From positions 62,001-126,000 of the forward strand of contig NZ_JAHWGP010000015.1 in the NCBI RefSeq assembly GCF_020873915.1: a DNA stretch of 64,000 nucleotides. The letters are read 5' to 3'. Both the position numbers and the translations under genes were made by a program. Source of the DNA: Streptomyces sp. DH5 (GTDB lineage Bacteria; Actinomycetota; Actinomycetes; Streptomycetales; Streptomycetaceae). Each line of letters opens with the position of its first letter. The first letter of the stretch is position 1. The notes under the pieces were generated by a model. The model was not told the origin of the DNA, made no database searches, and saw only the letters and a program-made list of their open reading frames with translations. Shown here in pieces: positions 15,830 through 24,025 of the stretch.

Positions 15830-17875
15830 TCAGCTCCTGCGGTTGCCGCCGGTGAGGGCCTTGCCGGCCGGGATCCGGATCACATAGCCGCCGTCGCGCA
15901 CGGCGGTGCCGCCGGCGGGCAGTTCCACCCGCCACAGCCGGGTGCCCGGCGCGTGCCGCTCCGGCGTGCCCTCGCTCCCGGGCGCCGTCCAGTCGGCCCG
16001 TTCCTCGATCCGGACGTCCGCGTCGGACGTCACGGGCACCCGCTCGCGCACCTCCACGCAGACGGGAACGGCGAGCCGGTTGGCCAGCTCCACGTGAACC
16101 CCGTGGTCGAGCACGGTGACGTTGTTGCGCAGCCCCGACGTCGACTCGCGCAGACTCGTACGACGGGTGACCACCACGGCCTCGGCGGGTCCGAGCCCCA
16201 CCCGGCACACACCGCCCGGTGCGAGTGTGGGCAAGGAGGTGGTCAGCAGGTACTCCTCGTCCACGGCCACCTCCACCGGACCGGCGAGCAGCGCCTGCGC
16301 GGTGGCGTTGGAGAGCACCAGCGTCGCGTACACGGTCTGCTCCACGGACGGCACACAGATGTGCTCGGTGCGCAGACCCACCGGGATCTCGCCGACCGTG
16401 ACGGTGTGCCAGGTGCCGTCCGAGGGGATGTCGGCCGGTGCGGCGGCATCGAACCGGTGGTCGAAGGAACCGGCGGACTCACGGGGCCGCACGGCGTGCC
16501 CGGGAAGGGGCAGCGCGGCCACCGCTTCGGCGCGGCGGCGGTACTCGACGGCCACCGGGTCGAAACCGGAGCCGGGGAACAGCCGGCCCCGGCGGCCCTC
16601 CGGTTCCTCCGGGCCGCACAGGACGAGCGCGGTGTAGTCGAGCTCCGCGGTCTCCGGTCGTGGCGGCCCGGCCGCGGGCTGTGGTACGGGGAGGAAGCCC
16701 GAGGACGCCGCGGGCGGCGGTGACGCCGCCCCGGGAGCGGCGGGGGCGGGTCCGCCCCCGGTACGCGGCCTGGCCTGTGTCCGGGGCTCGGCCGCGGACG
16801 GCGGGGCACTGCTGCCGTAGACCTGCGGAAAGACGCCCTCCGCGCCGCCGGGGGCCGGTGGCGCTCCGTAGGCGACCGGTGCCGGCGGGGGAGGCGGCGG
16901 CAGGGGAACGGCCGGAGCGGCGGCCCCGGCGCGCGCGGGCACGGCGTCCGTCTCGGGCCGGGGACCCGCCGTGTCGTAACCGGTGAAGAGCCCGCTCAGT
17001 CCTTCCGGGTGCGCGCGCCAGCCGGACGGCGCGGGCGCGGGCTGGCTGCGTCCGATGCGGACCGAGCGGAGCCGGGGCAGGTCCGTGCGGCGGCGCAGGT
17101 CCGCGGTGGCCAGGGCCACGCGGACTCCGGCCCAGTCCTCGCCGGTCCGCTGGGCCACGGAAGCCCGCAGCAGCAGACGGCCGGTGTCGCCTTCCTGACG
17201 GTACGCCAGCCGGTAGGCCGGGACCCAGACGGCGCCGGGCACCCCGTACTCCACCTCCGCCTCCGCCTCTCCCGTGCCGTCCAGGGTCAGGACCGCACCG
17301 AACGAGGTGGCCACATGTGCGGGGGGCGCGTCGGAGGAGGCACGGGAGAGCCTGTCCACCGCGACGGTGAGCTCGTGGTCGACCCGGCGCAGCTCCTCCT
17401 CCAGCGCGCTGAGCCGGCTGTGCAGCACGGTCAGGCGCTCGTCGACGAAGTCGGCGAGCGTCAGCCACGCGTCGACGGGGGTGCGGCGATGCGGGTCGTC
17501 ACGCTTGCGGGCCGGCGGCACCGGACGCAGCGCGCCGATCTCCTCGATCAGGGTCAGCTGCCGGTCCCGGCGTCCCCGAGCGGCCGCGCAGTCCTCGCGC
17601 AGACGCTCCACGTCACGCAGCAACGCGTCCACGCGTCCGAGGTCCTGGGGCTCGGCCTCGACCTCCACCCGGGCCTCGGTGACCCGCACCCCGGACGCGC
17701 CGACGACGCGGGCCCGCAGCGAGTCACGGTCCAGCGACCGGGGAAGTCCCACCACCCGGACCCGTCCGTCCGCCGGCACCGTGCCACGGGCCAGGCGGCG
17801 GCAGAGCGCGCCCTGCGCGTACACCACCACCGAGTCGAGCGCCGATGCCCACACCGGGACCGTCCCAGCCGCCAT
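15830..17875 (-). CDS. DUF4139 (MuiA-like) protein with proline-rich insert, first of a pair
   Basis: 681 residues. Same plan as its downstream paralogue: N-terminal beta region beginning SALDSVVVYAQGALCRRLA, coiled coil (~95-185, VERLREDCAAARGRRDRQLT), and the DUF4139 core (VPGAVWVPAYRLAYR, AQRTGEDWAGVRVALATADL, ending LWRVELPAGGTAVRDGGYVI). It differs by a Pro/Ala-rich insertion of ~150 residues (roughly 285-430, including a run of Pro near PLPPPPPPAPVAYG). No signal peptide or membrane segment in either copy, so they are probably cytoplasmic. Confidence 0.85.
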   Translation of the reverse strand: MAAGTVPVWASALDSVVVYAQGALCRRLARGTVPADGRVRVVGLPRSLDRDSLRARVVGASGVRVTEARVEVEAEPQDLGRVDALLRDVERLREDCAAARGRRDRQLTLIEEIGALRPVPPARKRDDPHRRTPVDAWLTLADFVDERLTVLHSRLSALEEELRRVDHELTVAVDRLSRASSDAPPAHVATSFGAVLTLDGTGEAEAEVEYGVPGAVWVPAYRLAYRQEGDTGRLLLRASVAQRTGEDWAGVRVALATADLRRRTDLPRLRSVRIGRSQPAPAPSGWRAHPEGLSGLFTGYDTAGPRPETDAVPARAGAAAPAVPLPPPPPPAPVAYGAPPAPGGAEGVFPQVYGSSAPPSAAEPRTQARPRTGGGPAPAAPGAASPPPAASSGFLPVPQPAAGPPRPETAELDYTALVLCGPEEPEGRRGRLFPGSGFDPVAVEYRRRAEAVAALPLPGHAVRPRESAGSFDHRFDAAAPADIPSDGTWHTVTVGEIPVGLRTEHICVPSVEQTVYATLVLSNATAQALLAGPVEVAVDEEYLLTTSLPTLAPGGVCRVGLGPAEAVVVTRRTSLRESTSGLRNNVTVLDHGVHVELANRLAVPVCVEVRERVPVTSDADVRIEERADWTAPGSEGTPERHAPGTRLWRVELPAGGTAVRDGGYVIRIPAGKALTGGNRRS

Positions 17876-17972
17876 GTGCTTCCCCCACCCAGCCGTCTGC
17901 GTGCCGAGGGCAGCCTACGCCGTGCGGCACCGCGTTCGCCGGGGACTGCGCGGGCCCGCGCAGCCGCCCGGC

Positions 17973-18032
17973 GCCCGTCCACCGACGGCGTGGCGCCGGG
18001 CCGTACCCGCGTCACGCCGTCGGTGGACGGGC
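17973..18032. terminator. 20-bp perfect inverted repeat, terminator
   Basis: Arms 17973-17992 and 18013-18032 (GCCCGTCCACCGACGGCGTG and its exact complement) with a 20-nt loop. It lies after the proline-rich gene (transcribed leftwards, ending at 18091) and before the start of the DUF4139 pair, where it would insulate the two units. Confidence 0.75.
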
Positions 18033-18090
18033 ACGAGCCCGCACCGCCCGTGAGGCGGCACCGTCCCGCCCACCGCCGCTCCGGCCCGGC

Positions 18091-19302
18091 TCACCAGATC
18101 AGACACCAGTAGGTGCCGTGGTGTCCGATGCCGATCACGCCGTCGCGCGGGAGCAGGAGGGGGTCGGGCCGGCCCGCGGCCGCCATGGAACAGGCGGGAT
18201 CTCCGACCGTTTCGTCGCCGGCCATGCGCCGGGCGGCGGCCGTCGCGGCCTGCGAGGTGTACCACTCGGTGGCGCCCGGTTCGCGGCCGGCCGCTGTCTG
18301 TGCCGGGGTCGTGTGCCGGTCACGGGGTGACGCCGGTGCGGACGTCGGTGCGTGCGGCGTCTGCGTGAACGTCGGGGTGGGAGGCGGAGGTACGGCATGC
18401 GAGGGGACCGGTCGTGACGGCCGTGTCGGTGGTGCCGGGGGCCGCGCGGATGGCGCGGAGGGCTTCGCCGTCCCGGACGGCACCGGGGACCGGGGCTTCG
18501 CGGACCGGCCCGGCGTCCGCGGTGCGGCGGACGGCTTCGGGGATCCGGGCCGTACCGACGTGCCCGGGGGTTCGGGGCGCGTGGGTCGCGCCGACGCGGC
18601 CGGGGGTTCGGGTTGCGCGGGTCGTGCGGGGGACTCGGGCCGCGGGGACCCGGCCTGGGGCCGGGGCTTTTCGGGTCTGGCAGCCGACGGCGCCGGCGTC
18701 GCGGGGGTCCGCGGCGCGTGGCCGGCCGACGCACCGGTCGCGGGCGGACGGGGTTCCGGTTCACGGCCGCCCGGTGCGGTTCCGGCCGTCGGCCTCTGGC
18801 CCGGCGGTACGGGTTGAGTCGTCGGCCTCTGGCCCGGCGGTACCGGTTGAGTCGTCGGCCTCTGGCCCGGCGGTACCGGTTGAGTCGTCGGCCTCTGGCC
18901 CGGCGGTACGGGTTGAGTCGTCGGCCTCTCGAGGGGCGGTACCGGCTCGGTCGTCGGCAGCTGTCCAGGCGGCACCGGTCGCGGGGACGGTGCCTGTCCC
19001 GGGGGCTCCGGCCGGGGCGGCAGGCTAGGCGGTACCGGTTGACGAGACCGGGACGTCGGCTCGGGCAGCAGCGTGCCCGGCGGCGTCTGCCGCTCCGTGC
19101 CCGGCGGTTCTGTCGCGAAGGTCCACGAGGGCAGCGGGTTCAGCGTCGGCAACGACAGGTCGGCCGACTCCGAGGGGGTCGGGCTGGGCGTGCCGTCGTC
19201 CTGCGCGACCAACACCCACACTCCGATGCCGCCGAGGAGGAGCACGGCGGCACCGCCTGCGACCCAGGGGGCCCGCCGGGCTGGGCGTCGGTGACGATTC
19301 AT
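18091..19302 (-). CDS. Membrane-anchored proline-rich repeat protein
   Basis: 403 residues. A basic N-terminus and one hydrophobic segment (WVAGGAAVLLLGGIGVWVLV, residues 13-32) anchor it with the rest outside the cell. Residues ~45-330 are Pro/Thr/Arg/Ser-rich and include tandem 11-residue units RPTTQPVPPGQ, which would span the cell wall as an extended rod. The C-terminal ~60 residues are ordinary in composition, with an alpha-helical SQAATAAARRMAGDETVG stretch and a GHHGTYWCLIW ending containing two cysteines (one in DPACSM), perhaps a small folded domain held at the surface. I do not recognise a family. Confidence 0.7.
   Translation of the reverse strand: MNRHRRPARRAPWVAGGAAVLLLGGIGVWVLVAQDDGTPSPTPSESADLSLPTLNPLPSWTFATEPPGTERQTPPGTLLPEPTSRSRQPVPPSLPPRPEPPGQAPSPRPVPPGQLPTTEPVPPLERPTTQPVPPGQRPTTQPVPPGQRPTTQPVPPGQRPTTQPVPPGQRPTAGTAPGGREPEPRPPATGASAGHAPRTPATPAPSAARPEKPRPQAGSPRPESPARPAQPEPPAASARPTRPEPPGTSVRPGSPKPSAAPRTPGRSAKPRSPVPSGTAKPSAPSARPPAPPTRPSRPVPSHAVPPPPTPTFTQTPHAPTSAPASPRDRHTTPAQTAAGREPGATEWYTSQAATAAARRMAGDETVGDPACSMAAAGRPDPLLLPRDGVIGIGHHGTYWCLIW
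18788..18985 (-). repeat. 33-bp tandem repeat in the proline-rich gene
   Basis: Six in-frame units starting at 18788, 18821, 18854, 18887, 18920 and 18953 (GTCGGCCTCTGGCCCGGCGG and on). The first four are nearly identical with single C/G changes; the last two have diverged. Each encodes 11 residues. Confidence 0.9.
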
Positions 19303-19485
19303 GCCCTTACTGTCCTACGCGACACGCCGGGGCGCCCGTCGCGTCGTCCGGAAGGCCCGCTGCCCGCCCCGTTTCTGCCACCCGTACGGGTGACGGGCCC
19401 GGTTCTGCCGCGGCCGGAGGCGGGCTGTGGCAGAACCGGTCGCGTCACCGGTCGCTGGTCGCCGGCCGTCGTCGCCCGGCTCCGG

Positions 19486-19899
19486 TCAGTTGTTCATGTC
19501 CCGGTTGAAGTCCTCGGCGCACGCGTCTCGTTCGCCCTTCGTGTCGGCGTGCTGGACACAGTCGTCGAAGTCCTTGAACTCGTCCGAATTGAGGATCGAC
19601 GCACCGATGGCGAGGATCACGCCCGACGCGATGAGGCCCAGCGCACCGAGCACCGCTCCGACGATCGACATCACGCCGTGCGGGGCCCGGCCGCCCCGAG
19701 CCCGGCGAGCGCCGATGATGCCGAAGACGAGTGCCAGCAGGCCGAGTAGCACACCGCCGAAGACGGTCCAGAAGAGGAGGATCGCCAGGATGCCGAGGAC
19801 GAGCGCGGCGACAGCCAGTCCGTTACCCCGTCTCCCGCCCGCGGCAGGGTCCGTCGGCATGGAGCCGGTTCGCGTCCGCGGGTGTTCCGGGAAAGACAT
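19486..19899 (-). CDS. DUF4190-type small membrane protein
   Basis: 137 residues. Two hydrophobic segments (GLAVAALVLGILAILLFWTV and MSIVGAVLGALGLIASGVIL) flank the GARRARGGRAPHG loop, as in the DUF4190 family. The soluble tail contains two cysteines (DDCVQHADTKGERDACAEDF) that could form an extracytoplasmic disulfide. Function unknown. The ATG was chosen because it begins the polar N-terminal tail that precedes the first membrane segment in relatives. Confidence 0.8.
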   Translation of the reverse strand: MSFPEHPRTRTGSMPTDPAAGGRRGNGLAVAALVLGILAILLFWTVFGGVLLGLLALVFGIIGARRARGGRAPHGVMSIVGAVLGALGLIASGVILAIGASILNSDEFKDFDDCVQHADTKGERDACAEDFNRDMNN

Positions 19900-20104
19900 G
19901 TCGTCACCCTCATCTCTGTGTGTGTGCCGTCCAGTTGCCGTACGGGCCGATTGCCCCGATACAGGCGGTGAATGCCTCCCTGCCGGACCGCGGCGGGGTG
20001 CGGCGACCGCGCGCACCCGCAGGTCGCCGCCGATGGTGACGACGCGATAATGGCCGGCCCGGGGCCTTCGCCCTCCGCGTGCGATCGAGTGAGGTGAATG
20101 AGGA

Positions 20105-20509
20105 GTGTGGCCAAGAGTCGACGGTATGCGCGCCATGGAACTGGGCACTCCGGGCGGGCTGAGGGCCCGCCTGAACTCCCTGGTGCTGGCCGGGCGGAAG
20201 ACGGCGACGACCGGTCTGCTGGCGGAGTACGCCGAGGAGACGGAGGGCCTCGAGTACGTGGGGGAGCGGCTGGCGCTCCTGGACGACGACCGCCGTGCCG
20301 TCGCCACGCTCGAGATCACCGGTGTACGGCGGACCTCCTTCGGAGAGATCACCTGGGAGCACGCCCTGGCCGAGGGCGAGGGCGATGCCACGCTCGAGGA
20401 GTGGCGTGACGGTCATCGTCGGTTCTGGGAGCGCGAAGGCACCCCGGTGGACGACTCCACTCAGGTCGTATGTCTGGCCTTCCGAGTCGTGGGGACGCCT
20501 GCCCGGTAG
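20105..20509 (+). CDS. ASCH-domain protein
   Basis: 134 residues, probably from the GTG at 20105 with GAGGTGA upstream. The ASCH signature is clear: LVLAGRKTATTGLL near the start, VGERLALLDDDRRAVATLEI in the middle and WEHALAEGEGDATLEEWRDG towards the end. The fold is PUA-like and binds RNA or modified nucleosides; some members are N4-acetylcytidine amidohydrolases. The exact role here is open. Confidence 0.88.
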   Translation: MWPRVDGMRAMELGTPGGLRARLNSLVLAGRKTATTGLLAEYAEETEGLEYVGERLALLDDDRRAVATLEITGVRRTSFGEITWEHALAEGEGDATLEEWRDGHRRFWEREGTPVDDSTQVVCLAFRVVGTPAR

Positions 20510-20844
20510 GTGCCCTGCGCCGTGTACGCCGGTCACCCGAGGGCCATCCTCACTGGGCCCCGGTGCCTGAGCGTGCCGGACGGGCAGCATCGTCTCGACC
20601 GTGTCCTGCTCCAGGCGATCCGAAATCATTCGGTTGATCCGGGCGGGCTTTCCCAGGGGACCGGATGGGACGCTCCGGGCACGACGGCCGGTCCGCCGTC
20701 CCGGGAGCGCGCGGTACAGGGCGGCCGCGTGCTCGAGCGCATGGTTCCAGGCCCTCTTCGGGACGGCCGCCGCTCCCGGTTCAGTCTCCGGCACCCTCCG
20801 GGGACCGCGACGCGAACCGGGCCGGCAGCCTGTGGCCCACCGTC
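20510..20844. other. Intergenic, no gene seen
   Basis: About 335 bp between the ASCH and DoxX genes, which converge. Open frames exist on both strands but none shows a family motif or a plausible ribosome-binding site. No perfect long hairpin was found. Confidence 0.55.
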
Positions 20845-21294
20845 CTACGCCTGGTCAGCGGGCCTGCCCGGGGTGGTCGCTGAGGTGGGGTCACCGCGCC
20901 GGAGCAGACCGGACAGGCTCAGGGAGCCCGGCCCGAAGAAGACCAGAAGGAGGAAGCCCCAGCAGAACAGGGCCGGGGCCAGACCGCCGTTCTGCAGGGG
21001 GAACAGGCCGTCCTGCTGGTGTTCGGTGAAGTAGGCGAAGGCCATGGCACCCGAGCTGAGGAAGGCGGCGCCACGGGTCGCGACGCCGAGGAGGACGAGG
21101 ACTCCGCACACGAGCTCGATCACGCCGGCGTACCAGAAGGGCCAGTCACCCGTGGGGCTGGCCTCCCTGCCCAGTACGCCGAACAGGGTGGCGGCGCCCT
21201 CGCTGGCGAACAGCAGGCCGAGGACGATGCGGAACAGACCCAGTACGAGAGGTTGATGGCCGGCGAGCCGGTCGCTCAGGCGGGCGGTGCTCAT
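20845..21294 (-). CDS. DoxX-family membrane protein
   Basis: 149 residues with four membrane segments: LVLGLFRIVLGLLFASEGAA, WYAGVIELVCGVLVLLGV, GAAFLSSGAMAFAYF and PALFCWGFLLLVFF. The pattern (R-x3-G near the first segment, EHQQDGLFPLQNGG loop) fits the DoxX/SURF4 group. Some DoxX proteins work with SodA and SseA in mycobacterial oxidative-stress complexes; others are quinone-linked oxidoreductase subunits. The start has AAGGAG nine bases upstream. Confidence 0.88.
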   Translation of the reverse strand: MSTARLSDRLAGHQPLVLGLFRIVLGLLFASEGAATLFGVLGREASPTGDWPFWYAGVIELVCGVLVLLGVATRGAAFLSSGAMAFAYFTEHQQDGLFPLQNGGLAPALFCWGFLLLVFFGPGSLSLSGLLRRGDPTSATTPGRPADQA

Positions 21295-21982
21295 CGCTGG
21301 GTACTCCTTGGGATGGGTCGGTACGACGCACGGGGCCTCGTGCACGCGGCCGTCTGCCCTTCTGTACGCGCGCCGTGCTCCGACGGTTCAGCCGAGCACG
21401 GCCCAGCGAAGGGATCCGGCTGCCGGAAAGGGGCGACGAGGCGCCTGGACCCGCTCCGACGTGACGGCCGGGAACCTGGGGGTCCGGCCGGCGGACACGA
21501 GGTGGTCGGGGACGAACGGCATGTCACTCCGGGCGGCGACTGGGCGTCCGGCTTGTACCGAACTGCAGTGTCCCAACGGACGCTTCCTCACCGGCTGCAG
21601 TGTCCGCGGTGCCGCGGTCCCGGCCGCCCTGTGCGCGAAGGCCGCACCCGGTGGCGTCGCCGGCACGAGTGGCCGTACGGCCCCGTTCGACCGGAGCGAC
21701 ACCCTGAAAACCGCCCCCAAGGATGTCGCCCAGGATCGCCACGAGGGGCAGTACGCGGACGAGGAGTGCGCCGCCGGCACCGCCTTCACCGGCCGCACCG
21801 GCTCCGCACGCGCACCGGACGCCCTCCACTGCCGCACACTGCGCTGACGCGTTCAGGGGAGCCGCGCCTGCATGTCCCTCACTCGTGCGCCTCACCCGTG
21901 CGTGCGGCGCCTGAATCGCACAGAGGCGCATATGGGATCACAATGGGACGAAACATGCGGCGACCTCGTGGGGAGCGCGGTG
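21295..21982. other. Intergenic, no confident gene
   Basis: About 690 bp. Frames on both strands are open for 150-180 codons, including a plus frame with several cysteines (LQCPNGRFLTGC) and a minus frame with a hydrophobic stretch (LPLVAILGDILGGGFQGV), but neither has a recognised family. The GC drops near 21900-21960 (GCATATGGGATCACAATGGG), probably the promoter region of the next gene. Confidence 0.5.
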
Positions 21983-23053
21983 ATGCACGACAACGCCGGG
22001 GACGATGAGGCACCCGTCGAGACGGACGACGAGTACACCGAGCCCGCGCAGGGCGACGAGGAGCCGGAGTCCTACGGCGAGGAGTACGCGGACACGGCAC
22101 CTCCCGGCGACGAGACGGCCGGCGGGCCGCCCGCGGTGACCGGTGCGGGCCCCGACGTCTTCCTCGACGTGCCCCTCCTGAAAGTCGATGAGATCGACCT
22201 GGACGTCGAGGACCTGCGGGCGCACGTGTCGTTGCAGGCGGAGGTGCTGGATCTGCTGAAGCTGAACGTGGGCGCCGACGTCACGCTCGGCCGGGTGCAC
22301 CTGGGGATCTCCGGTGTGGAGGCGCAGGCCCAGCTCAGGGTGCGTCTCGACAACGTCGCGCTGATCATCAACCGGGTGCTCACCACGCTCGACCGCAACC
22401 CGGAGCTGCTGCGGGAACTGGCTCAGGGAGTCGGGTCCGCCGTACGGGACGTGGGAGGCGGAGCCCGCCAGGCGGTGGGTGAGCTCGGCACGGGCGCGGG
22501 TACGGCGGTGGAGGACGTGGGCCGGGGCGCGGGTACGGCGGTGGAGGACGTGGGCCGGGGCGCGGGTACGGCGGTGGAGGACGTGGGCCGGGGCGCGGGT
22601 ACGGCGGTGGAGGACGTCGGGCGTGGCGCCGGTACGGTGGCGGAGGACGTCGGTCGTGGCGCGGGCGCTGCGGTGCGGGACGTGGGCGGAGGCGCCGGGC
22701 GGACGGTGGAGGAGGTCGGCGGTGAGGCGGGCCGGACCGTCGGGAAGGCCGGCGAGGCGGCCGCCCGTACCCCCCGAGGTGTGGTCGACGAGGTCGGCGA
22801 GGTGACCGGAACGGCACGCCGGACGGCGGACAAGGACGCTGACGCCGGCGCGGACGTCGTGCCCGCCGGGGGCGACGTCACGAGTGAAACCGGGCGGGTC
22901 CGACGGACTGCGCCGCGCCGGACCGCGGACCGGAGTGCTCCCTCCCGGGGCCGAGCGGCTGCCCGGCCCCGTCGCGTCCGGGGTGAGGACGGCAAGCTGC
23001 CTCCGCACGCCGGTCGCCGCCGCACCGGCGAGGAGCCGCAGGAGCCGCCCTGA
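21983..23053 (+). CDS. Conserved actinomycete protein with 11-residue amphipathic repeats
   Basis: 356 residues; ATG with GGGGAG about 9 bases upstream (an in-frame ATG at 21932 is the alternative). Residues ~1-55 are acidic and disordered. Residues ~58-145 form a conserved domain (DVPLLKVDEIDLDVEDLRAH through RLDNVALIINRVLTTLDRNP) seen in other Streptomyces hypotheticals. Then comes a run of 11-residue units of the type GAGTAVEDVGR, amphipathic and LEA-like, and finally a basic Arg/Ala/Pro tail. No signal or membrane segment. Function unknown; a lipid-surface or stress-protection role is conceivable from the repeat chemistry. Confidence 0.7.
   Translation: MHDNAGDDEAPVETDDEYTEPAQGDEEPESYGEEYADTAPPGDETAGGPPAVTGAGPDVFLDVPLLKVDEIDLDVEDLRAHVSLQAEVLDLLKLNVGADVTLGRVHLGISGVEAQAQLRVRLDNVALIINRVLTTLDRNPELLRELAQGVGSAVRDVGGGARQAVGELGTGAGTAVEDVGRGAGTAVEDVGRGAGTAVEDVGRGAGTAVEDVGRGAGTVAEDVGRGAGAAVRDVGGGAGRTVEEVGGEAGRTVGKAGEAAARTPRGVVDEVGEVTGTARRTADKDADAGADVVPAGGDVTSETGRVRRTAPRRTADRSAPSRGRAAARPRRVRGEDGKLPPHAGRRRTGEEPQEPP
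22493..22690 (+). repeat. 33-bp tandem repeat encoding GAGTAVEDVGR units
   Basis: Units begin at 22493, 22526, 22559, 22592, 22625 and 22658. The first three are identical over nearly all 33 bp; later ones diverge (GTGRGAG and AVRDVGGGAG versions). All stay in frame. Confidence 0.9.
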
Positions 23054-23332
23054 ACGGAGGCCGCGAGGCCACCGCACCCGCCACCGGACATCTCGTTCGG
23101 GGCGACGGTCCACTCCGACCGGCTCCGCTTCACCGAACAGCCCAGGACCTCCGTCCGCTTCCCCGGCGCCGGGGAACGCCGCTCGACGAGCCACAGCGAC
23201 CGCACCCACCTCCCCGACAGGGTCTCCCCCGGCCAGGAGTACCGCGACGCCACCGTCGTCTACCGCCTGTCGAGCCGGCTCACCGGGGAGCCGGAGGACG
23301 AACGGAACGGCGCCGGGAGCACGCACGAATGA
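23054..23332 (+). pseudogene. Small conserved frame without a start codon
   Basis: Read in the frame immediately after the preceding stop, this gives ~90 codons ending at TGA 23330-23332, with well-ordered coding content: PDISFGATVHSDRLRFTEQP, then HLPDRVSPGQEYRDATVVYR and LSSRLTGEPEDE. I recall short stand-alone Streptomyces proteins that begin MPDISFGA. Here the codon where ATG is expected is CCA, and there is no ATG, GTG or TTG between the upstream TGA (23051-23053) and the conserved core. Either the start has been lost, or it is expressed by read-through of the TGA, since it is in frame with the upstream gene. Confidence 0.6.
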
Positions 23333-24025
23333 CCGGACCGCGAGGCGCGCCGGGCGCACTCCGGCCGATGCGACCAGAGCTCCCATGCGCGACGGGCACG
23401 TAACCCCAGCGCCGGGAGCGACCCTCGTGGGAAATGCCGCGCACTTCGGCGACCACAACACCTCCACCGCCTGGCCGGTCCTCGCGGCCCGGGGTCACGC
23501 CAGGTGTCCCGGTCAACTGCCTCGCATCCTTCCGCAGGCCGAGAGCGGGAGAGGGTGGGCGCGACGGCACCCCGCCCGCGCCGGGTCGCGCTGACACCGC
23601 CCGGGCCGCGGCAACGCCGGGCACCGTGGAAGCACCTGGACGCACGATCGGCGACGGCGCCGGGCCCGCGGGGGCAGCACCGGGTCGCGCAGCCCGCCCC
23701 GGACGCCCGGCGACCTCGCGGAGACCGGTTGCCCACAGGCCCCCGCGCCCGCGGCCAGTGATCTCGGCGTTCATGGAACAGAGGGTCGAGCCGCCCTGAC
23801 CCGACTTCTCACCCAGGCACTTTGTCCCCGGCGTGGAAGAAGTTGCGGGAACGGATGCCGAAGGGGTTACGCGTTCGGTCGATGCCCGCTAACTTCCTTG
23901 AAATGAACCGGTCATGAGCCCGGTCCGGGTGAACCGACCGGCGCTCGACGGCGCGACGGCGCGCGCCCGGACTCCTCACGGCAGGTCCCAGGACCGCCGC
24001 AACCCCCCATGACCAGGAGATCTCT
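23333..24025. other. Intergenic, no gene seen
   Basis: About 690 bp before the secreted sugar dehydrogenase. Frames are Arg/Pro/Gly-rich on both strands. The last ~200 bp (CCCGCTAACTTCCTTGAAAT) is less GC-rich and probably holds the promoter of the dehydrogenase operon. Confidence 0.55.

Noticed and set aside
21287-21847. A 186-codon plus-strand frame with several cysteines
   Set aside because: It begins inside the DoxX ribosome-binding region on the other strand, matches no family I know, and overlaps an equally open minus frame.
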